Shown here: positions 1-6,030 of the stretch, in pieces
How the letters are laid out: each line of letters starts with the position of its first letter
Numbering within the stretch: position 1 is the stretch's first letter
Assembly: GCA_003476465.1 (NCBI GenBank)
Contig: DMUE01000113.1
Span: forward strand, 1,867-8,463
DNA from: Microbacterium sp.
GTDB taxonomy: Bacteria; Actinomycetota; Actinomycetes; Actinomycetales; Microbacteriaceae
Direction of reading: 5' to 3'
Length of the DNA: 6,597 nucleotides
Notes under the pieces: model-generated
What the model saw: the letters and a program-made list of their open reading frames with translations, nothing else
Told to the model about the DNA's origin: nothing
Databases searched by the model: none
Made by a program: the position numbers and the translations under genes

Positions 1-481
1 CCAGGCGCCCGCCGGGCTTGGTCACGCGCAGCAGCTCGGCGAGGGCCTGGCGGGGCTCATCGACGTTGCGCAGCCCGAAAGACATGGTCACGGCGTCGAA
101 CTCGTCGTCCTCGAAGGGCAGGGCGGTCGCATCCGCCTCGACGAACGTCAGCCCGGGCACCGATCCGTGACGGCGACGCCCCTCGGCGATCATGCCGGGT
201 GAGAAGTCCGCCGCAACGACCTCGGCGCCGCTCCGCGCGAGCGCGAGGGACGAGGCACCGGTGCCGGCCGCGAGATCGAGGACGCGCTCTCCACTCCGGG
301 GCGCGACAGCCCGCCGCGTCGCCACCCGCCACAGCCGGTCGTTGCCCAGGCTCAAGGTCGTGTTCGTCAGGTCGTACCGGGCGGCCACCTGGTCGAACAT
401 CCCGCGGACACGGGCCGGATCCTTCCGCAGGTCAGCACGGTTGGGCTCACCGGGACGGTTGGCGGGCAGATGCGCGGTCAC
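1..481 (-). CDS. menG: Demethylmenaquinone methyltransferase MenG (UbiE family), 3' end beyond window
   Basis: Last step of menaquinone synthesis: SAM-dependent C-methylation of demethylmenaquinone, at the cytoplasmic face of the membrane. The 160 visible residues match the family in order: [19 protein letters not shown] (28-46), a substrate-side region typical of UbiE/MenG; the Rossmann SAM motif VLDLAAGTG (67-75); post-motif I acidic residue in VVAADFS (D92); [16 protein letters not shown] (128-143), the UbiE signature; and RVTKPGGRL (152-160), the end of the conserved block. Family members are usually about 230-245 residues, so roughly a third is missing past the left edge; this is a window cut, not a truncation. 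The start is GTG at 481-479, which overlaps the TGA of the upstream DUF402 gene (GTGA), so translational coupling is likely. No good ribosome binding site is visible. ATG at residue 28 is too far into the conserved region to be the start. The isoprenoid-quinone substrate is inferred from the men neighbours. Confidence 0.95.
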   Translation of the reverse strand, partial: MTAHLPANRPGEPNRADLRKDPARVRGMFDQVAARYDLTNTTLSLGNDRLWRVATRRAVAPRSGERVLDLAAGTGASSLALARSGAEVVAADFSPGMIAEGRRRHGSVPGLTFVEADATALPFEDDEFDAVTMSFGLRNVDEPRQALAELLRVTKPGGRL

Positions 482-1068
482 CCGTCGAGTCTATGGTCGA
501 GTTGCTCCAAACGGCCGAGCCACCGCTCCGCCGTCGCACGGTCGTACGGGGGCTGCTCGGCGGCCACGACGCTCGCCAGACGCGCTGTGACGGCCTCGAG
601 CTTTTCGACCAGGTCGTGCGGATAGCCGTAGAGCACGCGGTGCTCCTCCCACTCGTCCTCGTCGTCGATGTAGACGCCCCGACCCTCTCGGTCGACCACG
701 TCCAGGTCCATGTCGATCCCGCTCGGCACGCCCTCGTCGGACCAGTGCGCCTCCCAGGCGATGTCGATGTAGACGCGGGTGAGATGCGGACGCGCGTTCA
801 TTGTGACCACGTGATCGCCCGAGGGCGGCAGGAGCGTCACATTGTCTTGCACGGCCACGACCGAACGCCCAGGACGATCGCTGTGCCAGCCGCCGCGCTG
901 ACCGAACCAGTCGCCCCACTCGTCCGAGCCCAGATAGACGCACTCGTGCACCCAGTGCGGGGATCCATCCCACTTGCGCCAGCGGAACTCGAGCTTCGTC
1001 CCGATCGGAGGAATCCCGACGGGAGGACGCTGGGATGCCCCGCTCGGCATCTGCGGATCTGCGCTCAC
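478..1068 (-). CDS. DUF402 domain protein, possible metal-dependent phosphohydrolase, upstream of menG
   Basis: A 196-residue protein that I recognise as DUF402. The N-terminus holds a W-rich actinobacterial block ([23 protein letters not shown], residues 25-47). The domain core follows: RVYIDIAW (98-105), [12 protein letters not shown] (118-129) and the acidic run [11 protein letters not shown] (133-143), then YGYP (147-150) and a C-terminal helix. In the family the D-x-D and D-E-D-E type acids bind divalent metal, and characterised members (staphylococcal Ntdp, FomD) hydrolyse nucleotide phosphate or phosphonate bonds. The substrate here is unknown. The start is GTG at 1068-1066, six bases after a TAGACT box, so a leaderless mRNA is likely; ATG at 1050 (residue 7) is an alternative. 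Its TGA overlaps the menG GTG by four bases, so the two genes form an operon. A role linked to quinone synthesis is only inferred from that coupling. Confidence 0.88.
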   Translation of the reverse strand: MSADPQMPSGASQRPPVGIPPIGTKLEFRWRKWDGSPHWVHECVYLGSDEWGDWFGQRGGWHSDRPGRSVVAVQDNVTLLPPSGDHVVTMNARPHLTRVYIDIAWEAHWSDEGVPSGIDMDLDVVDREGRGVYIDDEDEWEEHRVLYGYPHDLVEKLEAVTARLASVVAAEQPPYDRATAERWLGRLEQLDHRLDG

Positions 1069-1074
1069 GCAGCG

Positions 1075-1080
1075 AGTCTA
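1075..1080 (-). promoter_or_regulatory. -10 box TAGACT for the DUF402-menG unit
   Basis: On the minus strand TAGACT lies exactly six bases before the GTG start of the DUF402 gene. That spacing puts the transcript start at or next to the start codon, so the mRNA is probably leaderless. No TTGACA-like -35 is visible at the usual distance, which would fall inside menF. The box shares its TA (1079-1080) with the divergent menF box. Confidence 0.6.
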
Positions 1081-1084
1081 GGCT
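1079..1084 (+). promoter_or_regulatory. -10 box TAGGCT for menF
   Basis: TAGGCT is followed by six bases (GGAGCA) and then the menF GTG at 1091. As with the opposite gene, this predicts a transcript that begins at the start codon. No convincing -35 is seen at about 1056-1061. It overlaps the DUF402 box by two bases, so RNA polymerase probably cannot occupy both at once. Confidence 0.6.
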
Positions 1085-1090
1085 GGAGCA

Positions 1091-2359
1091 GTGACCGAGT
1101 TCGCCCCAGACCGCGTGCGCCGACTCGTCGTCACCACTCGCGAGGTGGACCCGATCGAGGACGTGCTCGCGTACGCCGACCCCGCGCATCCGCTCGTGTG
1201 GCTGCGACGCGGCGCCGGCATGGTGGGCGTCGGCGCCGTCGGGTCGATCGACGTCGGCGGGCACAGCGCCGACCCCTCCCAGGGATCCCAGGCCGCCGCA
1301 CTTGCCGAGCGGTGGCGAACGCTCGTGGGGTCGGCGACGGTGGCCGATGAAGTCGGCCTGCCCGGTTCGGGCCTCGTCGCGTTCGGCGCGCTGAGTTTCG
1401 ATGCCGCCTCCGCGACGACCAGCACGCTCGTCGTGCCGCGGTTCGTCTTCGGCCGCCGCGGTCGGCGGTCCTGGATCACCACGGTCGGAGTCGACGGCGG
1501 GACGACGCCGCTTGCTCCCGGGCCCCTCCCGTGGGGACCGGCGTGGTCGGCGACCGTCGGCCCGGGCGCTCTGGACGCCGCGGCATACCAGGCCGCCGTC
1601 GGCGCTGGTCTCGACGCGATCGGCACGGGAGAGGTATCCAAGGTCGTACTGGCGCGCGACCTCGTCGGATCGGTCCCCGTGGACGCCGACCTGCGCCGAC
1701 TCGTTCGGGCGCTCTCGACGGAATACCCGGATGTCTGGACGTATGCCGTCGACGGCATAATCGGGGCGAGTCCCGAGACTCTGGTGACGGTGGCGGGAGG
1801 CACGATCACGGCGCGGGTCCTCGCGGGAACGGCACCGCGCGGGGCGGATGCCGACGGAGACACGGAGGCATCCGTCGCCCTGTCGGCCAGCGGCAAGGAC
1901 CAGGACGAGCACCGGTTCGCCGTCGAGAGCGTGCTGCGGACGCTGCGCCCGCATACGAGCGCGCTGACCGCGAGCGAGCAGCCGTTCGCTCTGAAGCTTC
2001 CCAACGTCTGGCATCTCGCGACCGATGTCGAGGGCGTCGTCGCGGACGGCGTCTCGGCCCTAGACCTGGTCGGCGTCCTGCATCCTACGGCGGCCGTGGC
2101 CGGAACGCCCACGGCGGCGGCGCTCGAGGTCATCCGCCGCATCGAGCCGTTCGACCGTGGCCGCTATGCCGGTCCGGTCGGCTGGATCGACGCGGCGGGT
2201 GACGGCGAGTGGGCCATCGCGCTGCGGAGCGCCCAATTCGGCGACGGAGGACACGTCACGGCACATGCCGGAGCAGGGATCGTCCTCGGCAGCGACCCCG
2301 AGGCCGAGTTGCTCGAAACGCGGATGAAGTTCCGCCCCATACTCGACGCACTCGCCTGA
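1091..2359 (+). CDS. menF: Isochorismate synthase MenF
   Basis: Converts chorismate to isochorismate, the entry step of menaquinone synthesis, in the cytoplasm with Mg2+. The 422-residue product has a variable N-terminal half and a complete chorismate-binding domain from about residue 165. It contains EVSKVVLARDL with K184, which aligns with the water-activating lysine of isochorismate synthases; GASPETLV (225-232, E229 as the likely general acid); AGTAPRG; SGKDQDEH (267-274), with a metal-ligand glutamate at 273; LHPTAAVAGTP (330-340); RYAGPVGW; GEWAIALRSA (E373, R379), the substrate site; and AGAGIVLGSDPEAELLETRMK, with E409 and K413 near the end. Salicylate synthase or an EntC-like siderophore role is possible for this fold, but the men neighbours favour MenF. 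The start is GTG at 1091, six bases after TAGGCT; the GGAG at 1085-1088 lies too close to act as a normal ribosome binding site. It converges on menD. Confidence 0.95.
   Translation: MTEFAPDRVRRLVVTTREVDPIEDVLAYADPAHPLVWLRRGAGMVGVGAVGSIDVGGHSADPSQGSQAAALAERWRTLVGSATVADEVGLPGSGLVAFGALSFDAASATTSTLVVPRFVFGRRGRRSWITTVGVDGGTTPLAPGPLPWGPAWSATVGPGALDAAAYQAAVGAGLDAIGTGEVSKVVLARDLVGSVPVDADLRRLVRALSTEYPDVWTYAVDGIIGASPETLVTVAGGTITARVLAGTAPRGADADGDTEASVALSASGKDQDEHRFAVESVLRTLRPHTSALTASEQPFALKLPNVWHLATDVEGVVADGVSALDLVGVLHPTAAVAGTPTAAALEVIRRIEPFDRGRYAGPVGWIDAAGDGEWAIALRSAQFGDGGHVTAHAGAGIVLGSDPEAELLETRMKFRPILDALA
1742..1759. repeat. 18-bp perfect palindrome inside menF
   Basis: TATGCCGTCGACGGCATA reads the same on both strands, centred on a GTCGAC. 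It encodes residues Y218 to I223 of MenF (YAVDGI), the last through the ATA codon, which is normally rare in such GC-rich genes. Whether it is an operator-like site or coincidence cannot be told from sequence alone. Confidence 0.6.
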
Positions 2360-2363
2360 CAAC

Positions 2364-2411
2364 TCGTACGTCAGCACAGTCGTACACCAGCACAGTCGCA
2401 GATCAGCGCAT
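2364..2411. repeat. Three-copy 16-bp tandem repeat in the menF-menD convergent gap
   Basis: Units at 2364-2379 (TCGTACGTCAGCACAG), 2380-2395 (TCGTACACCAGCACAG) and 2396-2411 (TCGCAGATCAGCGCAT). Units 1 and 2 agree at 14 of 16 positions; unit 3 agrees with unit 1 at 11 of 16 and contains the menD stop codon and final Arg codon. The repeat fills nearly the whole 43-bp gap. A weak 5-bp stem (GTACG/CGTAC) is possible, but there is no U-tract, so it is not a typical terminator. Confidence 0.7.
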
Positions 2412-4244
2412 GAGCGGCACGTCGATGAGCTGCCGGCCGCCGACCGGCGAGGTGAGCAGCTGATCCAGCGCCGAGCGCGTGGTCGGGCGGTGGTACTCCC
2501 AGTCGTACGCCAGCGCCAGGTGCTCGAAACGCACGGCCTGCGGGGTGAACAGCACCCGGTCCCTGTCTTCGGCTGAGGCCACCGCCGCCACTTCGAGGCC
2601 GTCGAAGATGGTCCCGCCCCCGTCATTGCCGACCACCACCTGCAGACGCGGCTCGCGCTCACTCGGCGGCAGCAGCAGCGCGCCCACATCGTGCAGCAGA
2701 GCGAGGTCACCGAGGAGCACGCGCGTCACCCCCGCCTGCCCATCCGCCTGACTCGCGAGGGCTATGCCGGTGGCGGTCGCGATCGTGCCGTCGATTCCGG
2801 CGACACCCCGGTTGGAGTGCACGGGCACCTTCTTGCCCCCGAGCACGGTGTCGGCGACCCGTACGAGCCGGGACGACCCGAACACCAGGCGGTCGTGCGG
2901 CCACGTCGCCCGCCAGAGCGCATCGACGAGCGCGGCGCGGTCGATCGGCGCCCGCACGGCGGCGAGTTCGGCATCCAGGGCTCGCCGGCGAACTGCGGGA
3001 TCCGTCGCTGCCAGGCCCTCCCGGTCGGGCGCCGGCGTCGTGAGGTCGCGCTCCTGAGACTGGGAGGCGCGCAGCCACGCACCCAGCCACGTCCGGTCGG
3101 TCACGCCGGGGTCGACGCGCACCGCTTCCACCGTCTCGGTGCGGCCATTGAGATTGAGCCGCTCGCCCGGTCCGCCGACGGCGACGACGTCGACGTCGGG
3201 ATTCGCGAGCAGCCGCGCGAGCTCGCGACTGAGCGTCGGGCGACCGAAGACGACGGCGCGCTCCACCTCGGTTCCGAGCGACTCGTCGCGCAACAGCATG
3301 CGGTATCCGTGCACGAGGTTTCGTCCGAAGCGCGCTCCGCTGACGATCTCGGCGATAAGCGGCCAGCCACCCTCGTGCGCGACGCGCTCGGCATCCGGGC
3401 CCGCGTCGGCCCCGGCGATCACGACCGTGCGGGGCCCGCGAACGAGAGCGAAGGGAACCGAGACCTGCTCGGCGTGGGAGCCCTCCAGCCTCTCTGCGAG
3501 CCCGATGCCGCCCCCGCCCTGATACAGCGCACCGGAGGCCTGCTCGGGCCCGATGGGCGGCGCCGCGGTGAGCGGTGCGCGGCCCAGGACGAACCAATCC
3601 GGCAGGTCACCGGAGAGCGGCTCGCGCACCGGAAGGTTCACATGGGCGGGTCCCGCAGGGAGGGGCGTTGCGCCGGATGCCGCGGCGAAGGCATCCCGCG
3701 CGATGGCCCGGAACGTCGCGGTCTGAGCTGAACCGCCCTCGCCATCGACCTCGTCCGGTACGGGCGCGTCGAGGACGTAGCGCATCGACGGACCGAACAA
3801 CCCCGGCTGCCGCGTCGTCTGGTTCGCGCCGACACCCCGCAACTCCGGCGGCCGGTCCGCTGTGAGAAGAAGCAGCGGTACACCCGCGTGGTGCGCCTCC
3901 AGCGCCGCCGGGAGCAGGTTCGCCACGGCGGTACCGGACGTGCAGATCACCGCGACCGGGTGGCGGGATTCGCGAGCCAGGCCGAGAGCGGTGAAACCGG
4001 CGACCCGCTCGTCGATCCGAACGTGCAAGGCCAGTTCTGCGCGTCGTTCGAGTGCTGTGGCGGCGAGTGCCAGCGCCTGCGACCGCGAGCCGGGGCTCAG
4101 GACGATGTCCCGCAGCCCGAGTCGGACGAGTTCGCCCAGAAGGGCGGCCGCAGCATCCGTCGCCGGGCTCGGCGAGACTCGCGGCGCTTCGCCGCCGTGT
4201 GGCGCCACGTCAGCCGATCGAGCCGCGACGGGGGCCGTCTGCAT
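2403..4244 (-). CDS. menD: SEPHCHC synthase MenD (ThDP-dependent)
   Basis: Condenses isochorismate with 2-oxoglutarate, with loss of CO2, to give SEPHCHC; ThDP and Mg2+ dependent. About 613 residues from ATG 4244, full length (E. coli 556). Visible in order: IVLSPGSRSQAL (47-58) with the substrate-binding SRS; VRIDERVAGF (75-84), where E79 is the ThDP-activating glutamate; TSGTAVANLLPA (102-113); LLTADRPPELRGVGANQTTRQ (126-146); central domain; NRGVAGIDG (478-486); GDLALLHD (512-519) and GNDGGGTIF (539-547), the divergent ThDP/Mg motif of MenD. The start is uncertain: ATG 4244 overlaps the upstream PLDc_N gene by 35 bp; GTG 4208 sits one base after that gene's stop (601 residues); ATG 4277 is also possible. 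None has a strong ribosome binding site. Conserved sequence begins at about residue 27, so every option is compatible. The open frame continues to 4592, but that part lacks MenD character. Likely cotranscribed with PLDc_N. Confidence 0.95.
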   Translation of the reverse strand: MQTAPVAARSADVAPHGGEAPRVSPSPATDAAAALLGELVRLGLRDIVLSPGSRSQALALAATALERRAELALHVRIDERVAGFTALGLARESRHPVAVICTSGTAVANLLPAALEAHHAGVPLLLLTADRPPELRGVGANQTTRQPGLFGPSMRYVLDAPVPDEVDGEGGSAQTATFRAIARDAFAAASGATPLPAGPAHVNLPVREPLSGDLPDWFVLGRAPLTAAPPIGPEQASGALYQGGGGIGLAERLEGSHAEQVSVPFALVRGPRTVVIAGADAGPDAERVAHEGGWPLIAEIVSGARFGRNLVHGYRMLLRDESLGTEVERAVVFGRPTLSRELARLLANPDVDVVAVGGPGERLNLNGRTETVEAVRVDPGVTDRTWLGAWLRASQSQERDLTTPAPDREGLAATDPAVRRRALDAELAAVRAPIDRAALVDALWRATWPHDRLVFGSSRLVRVADTVLGGKKVPVHSNRGVAGIDGTIATATGIALASQADGQAGVTRVLLGDLALLHDVGALLLPPSEREPRLQVVVGNDGGGTIFDGLEVAAVASAEDRDRVLFTPQAVRFEHLALAYDWEYHRPTTRSALDQLLTSPVGGRQLIDVPLMR

Positions 4245-4656
4245 CCGGATCAGAGGCGGCGGAACCGCCCTCGCCATCCGGTCGGTCCTCGTCCGCAGTG
4301 ATGCCATCGGCGCCGGCGGCCACCGGCGGGTCATCGGCCTCGGCGTCCAGCAGCGCCAGTTCCTCTTCGAGACGACGGATCCGCTCGTCCTGATCCGAGA
4401 ACGAACCCAATCGTCCGAGGAACACGGGATCATCATCCGGTGCCGATCCGGCCCCCGTCTTCGTCTTCGTGGGACGCGCCCGCCCGACGACGAACCACAA
4501 TGCGCCGCCCAGGACGGGCAGGAGGACGACGATCGCGATCCACGTCGTCTTGGAGACGCCGCGATGCCGACTCGGCGGCTGCACGGCCGCATCGACGATG
4601 CTCACGACGTAGAACGCCAATGCCAGCACCGCCACGATCAGAAGCACGCGGGGCAT
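4210..4656 (-). CDS. Small membrane protein with PLDc_N-type N-terminus and acidic tail
   Basis: A 148-residue protein of the kind annotated as PLDc_N (phospholipase D-nuclease N-terminal) domain protein in actinobacteria. Despite the name it has no HKD catalytic motif and is not an enzyme by sequence. Two membrane segments: residues 3-25, then 38-58 (WIAIVVLLPVLGGALWFVVGR), with the typical K-x-x-W-I and PVLGxLxWF pattern between and within them. The cytoplasmic tail starts with PDDDPVFL (73-80), has a short coiled-coil-like stretch DERIRRLEEELALLDAE (90-106), and ends in an acidic, Gly/Asp-rich region of low complexity. The start is ATG 4656-4654, six bases after a TAGAAT box, so the mRNA is probably leaderless. 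The last 12 or so codons overlap the likely menD start in another frame. Its function is unknown; coupling to menD may only reflect genome packing. Confidence 0.85.
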   Translation of the reverse strand: MPRVLLIVAVLALAFYVVSIVDAAVQPPSRHRGVSKTTWIAIVVLLPVLGGALWFVVGRARPTKTKTGAGSAPDDDPVFLGRLGSFSDQDERIRRLEEELALLDAEADDPPVAAGADGITADEDRPDGEGGSAASDPDADGPRRGSIG

Positions 4657-4662
4657 GGATCC

Positions 4663-4668
4663 ATTCTA
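4663..4668 (-). promoter_or_regulatory. -10 box TAGAAT for the PLDc_N-menD unit
   Basis: On the minus strand TAGAAT, one of the best -10 matches in the window, is followed by GGATCC and then the ATG of the PLDc_N gene, again a six-base spacer predicting leaderless mRNA. No -35 match at the usual spacing. It would serve menD too, as the two genes overlap. Confidence 0.62.
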
Positions 4669-4755
4669 GGCGCGCCCCGTCGCGCAAGGCCCGTCGTTGC
4701 GCAACTGTGAGGCCGCACCCAGACTCCGGCCCGCGGCGAGCGCGGAGGGCCGACG

Positions 4756-4761
4756 TAGGAT
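4756..4761 (+). promoter_or_regulatory. -10 box TAGGAT for DUF4229 gene
   Basis: TAGGAT is followed by GAGGGG and then ATG at 4768, the same six-base spacing as the other promoters here. The G-rich spacer resembles a ribosome binding site but ends directly at the start codon, too close for normal function. Confidence 0.58.
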
Positions 4762-4767
4762 GAGGGG

Positions 4768-5106
4768 ATGAAGGTTCCGCCGGTCCTCGTCTACAGTGTT
4801 CTGCGCCTGCTCGCCTTCCTCGTCCCCCTCGGCCTCATGTTGCTGCTGCCGATCTTCCGGCAGAACTGGCTGCTCGCCGTCGTCTTCGCCACCCTGATCG
4901 GCCTCAGCCTGTCTCTGCTCCTCCTGCGTCGGCCGCGAGCCGAGGTCGCCCAGCGGCTCGCCGAGCGCCGAGCTGCGGCCCGCGTGCGCGACGAAGACGT
5001 CGAGGACGCCGAGGATCCCGGTCCAAAGACCGGTCCGGACCGTGCGCCGGCCAGGACTAGGAGACGAGGGCCCAGGCGAGCAGACCGGCGTACCCGAGCG
5101 ACGTGA
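4768..5106 (+). CDS. DUF4229-type small membrane protein
   Basis: A 112-residue protein resembling the actinobacterial DUF4229 family, which commonly sits beside menA/menD. Two membrane helices: about 6-29 (VLVYSVLRLLAFLVPLGLML) and 34-54 (WLLAVVFATLIGLSLSLLLL), followed by RRPRAEVAQRLAERRAAAR and an acidic stretch DEDVEDAED (about 75-83). The start is ATG 4768, six bases after TAGGAT; the GAGGGG between them is too near to be a standard ribosome binding site, so leaderless initiation is favoured. The last 50 bases run antisense into the end of menA, and there the protein becomes very Arg-rich (RTRRRGPRRADRRTRAT), unlike the acidic tail before it. That may be genuine overlap or the effect of a recent or artefactual frameshift. 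No function is established for the family. Confidence 0.82.
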   Translation: MKVPPVLVYSVLRLLAFLVPLGLMLLLPIFRQNWLLAVVFATLIGLSLSLLLLRRPRAEVAQRLAERRAAARVRDEDVEDAEDPGPKTGPDRAPARTRRRGPRRADRRTRAT

Positions 5107-6022
5107 CCGAGGTGAGCGCCAGCGCTGTGACGAGTTCGCGCGGCGCCCGGTAGGTCCAGACGATCAGGATCGCCGGGAGGCCCGCGAGGAGGGCGAGCAG
5201 CGTGAGCCACGCGACCGGGTGGAACAGCGCCAGGAAGCCCGCGATGACGAACGGGACGAGGACGAAGACGGTGAAGAGCGTCTGCGTCGCCCGCCGACCG
5301 ATCAAGACCGTCAGCGTGCGCTTACCCGCCGTCCGGTCCTGGTCGATGTCGCGCAGATTGTTGACGAGCAGCACGGCAGAGGCGAGCAGCCCGATGGCGA
5401 CCGCACCGAACCACGCTTCCTGGGGGATGGACAGCGCCTGCACCCATGTCGTGCCGACCGTGGCAACGAGTCCGAAGAAGACGAACACGAACAGCTCGCC
5501 CAGGCCGAAGTATCCGTAAGGCCGCCGGCCGCCCGTGTAGAACCACGCCGCCACGATGCAGGCGGCACCGACGGCGATCAGCCACCACTGCTCGGTGCGG
5601 ATGATGATCGCCAGGCCTGCTACGGCCGCCAGGCCGAAGAACAGCAGCGCCACTATCAGGACGGTACCGGGCTTGGCCCGGCGGGCGCCTGTCAGGCGCC
5701 CCGGTCCGACGCGGTGGTCGTCGGTTCCGCGGATGCCGTCGCTGTAGTCGTTCGCGTAGTTGACACCCACTTGCAGACACACCGCCACCGCGAGGCATGC
5801 CAGCGCGATCACCCAATGAAAGACGCCGGTCGCGAGCACCGCGGCACCGGTGCCGACGACAACGGGCGCGATGGCGAGCGGGAGCGTTCTCGGGCGTGCC
5901 GCCCCGATCCAGTCTCCGGCCGTCGCGGGCTTGACCGTCACCGCGCCGGGACGACCGCTCCGGCGCGGGTCCCCGCCGCCGCGCTGCTTCGTGCCTGACC
6001 GCTTACGAGTTGTACCTGCCAC
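5057..6022 (-). CDS. menA: 1,4-dihydroxy-2-naphthoate polyprenyltransferase MenA
   Basis: Integral membrane UbiA-superfamily enzyme that attaches a polyprenyl chain to DHNA, giving demethylmenaquinone. The 321-residue product begins with a basic tail of about 35 residues, then DWIGAARPRTLPLAIAPV (37-54), typical of MenA. First Asp-rich motif: NYANDYSD (88-95) followed by GIRGTDD (96-102), which binds Mg2+-diphosphate. Aromatic loop FYTGGRRPYGYFGLGELFVFVFFG (161-184). Second motif: NNLRDIDQDRTAGKRTL (221-237). Eight or nine hydrophobic segments are visible, as expected. The start is GTG 6022-6020, eight bases after a TAGGAT box; an ATG within that box region opens a different, very short frame. 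The product is somewhat longer than the usual 290-300 residues because of the basic N-terminus. It has its own promoter 77 bp downstream of menE, and its tail overlaps DUF4229 by 50 bp. Confidence 0.95.
   Translation of the reverse strand: MAGTTRKRSGTKQRGGGDPRRSGRPGAVTVKPATAGDWIGAARPRTLPLAIAPVVVGTGAAVLATGVFHWVIALACLAVAVCLQVGVNYANDYSDGIRGTDDHRVGPGRLTGARRAKPGTVLIVALLFFGLAAVAGLAIIIRTEQWWLIAVGAACIVAAWFYTGGRRPYGYFGLGELFVFVFFGLVATVGTTWVQALSIPQEAWFGAVAIGLLASAVLLVNNLRDIDQDRTAGKRTLTVLIGRRATQTLFTVFVLVPFVIAGFLALFHPVAWLTLLALLAGLPAILIVWTYRAPRELVTALALTSVTSLGYAGLLAWALVS
5683..5701. repeat. 19-nt inverted repeat (9-bp arms) inside menA
   Basis: GGGCGCCTG, a single T, then CAGGCGCCC: perfect 9-bp arms around one base. 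In menA mRNA it could fold as a 7-bp GC stem with a five-base loop. It lies in codons for the GRLTGARR loop (about residues 108-115), just after the first Asp-rich motif of MenA. Confidence 0.6.
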
Positions 6023-6030
6023 GAGGGATC

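Larger units (their letters stand above)
4657..4767. other. 111-bp divergent intergenic region with GCGCAA repeats
   Basis: Separates the divergent PLDc_N and DUF4229 genes and holds a -10 box at each end. Between them an imperfect direct repeat CCCGTCG-CGCAA occurs at 4676-4687 and 4690-4704 (second copy with TTG inserted), and the second copy is part of a 10-bp palindrome GTTGCGCAAC (4696-4705). The repeats could be a regulator site upstream of the PLDc_N-menD promoter. Nothing else is recognisable here. Confidence 0.4.

Noticed and set aside
1085..1088. GGAG as ribosome binding site for menF
   Set aside because: Only two bases separate it from the GTG, and it would be cut off if transcription starts at the start codon as the -10 spacing suggests.
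199..1350. Long plus-strand open frame (383 codons) across menG, DUF402 and the menF start
   Set aside because: The translation is Arg/Pro/Ala-rich with no family resemblance and is antisense to clear MenG and DUF402 genes; a typical high-GC shadow frame.
491..2142. Long minus-strand open frames (507 and 354 codons) opposite menF
   Set aside because: Antisense to a full-length MenF with all motifs; low-complexity translations. Shadow frames.
3185..3198. 14-bp palindrome CGACGTCGACGTCG in menD
   Set aside because: Arises from alternating GTC/GAC codons for a Val-Asp run; low-complexity coding sequence explains it.
2691..3731. 346-codon plus-strand frame opposite menD
   Set aside because: Antisense to well-conserved MenD; the translation has no recognisable domain.
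4245..4592. N-terminal extension of MenD up to 4592
   Set aside because: The open frame continues, but this part is Arg/Ser/Pro-rich with no MenD resemblance and coincides with the PLDc_N coding region in another frame.
5031..5042. 12-bp palindrome CGGTCCGGACCG near the end of the DUF4229 gene as a bidirectional terminator
   Set aside because: Palindromes of this length are expected a few times by chance here, and there is no U-tract on either strand; mentioned only as a possible slippage-prone tract.
5042..5998. 318-codon plus-strand frame opposite menA
   Set aside because: Highly charged translation (D/E/R/Q), as expected when hydrophobic membrane codons are read antisense.
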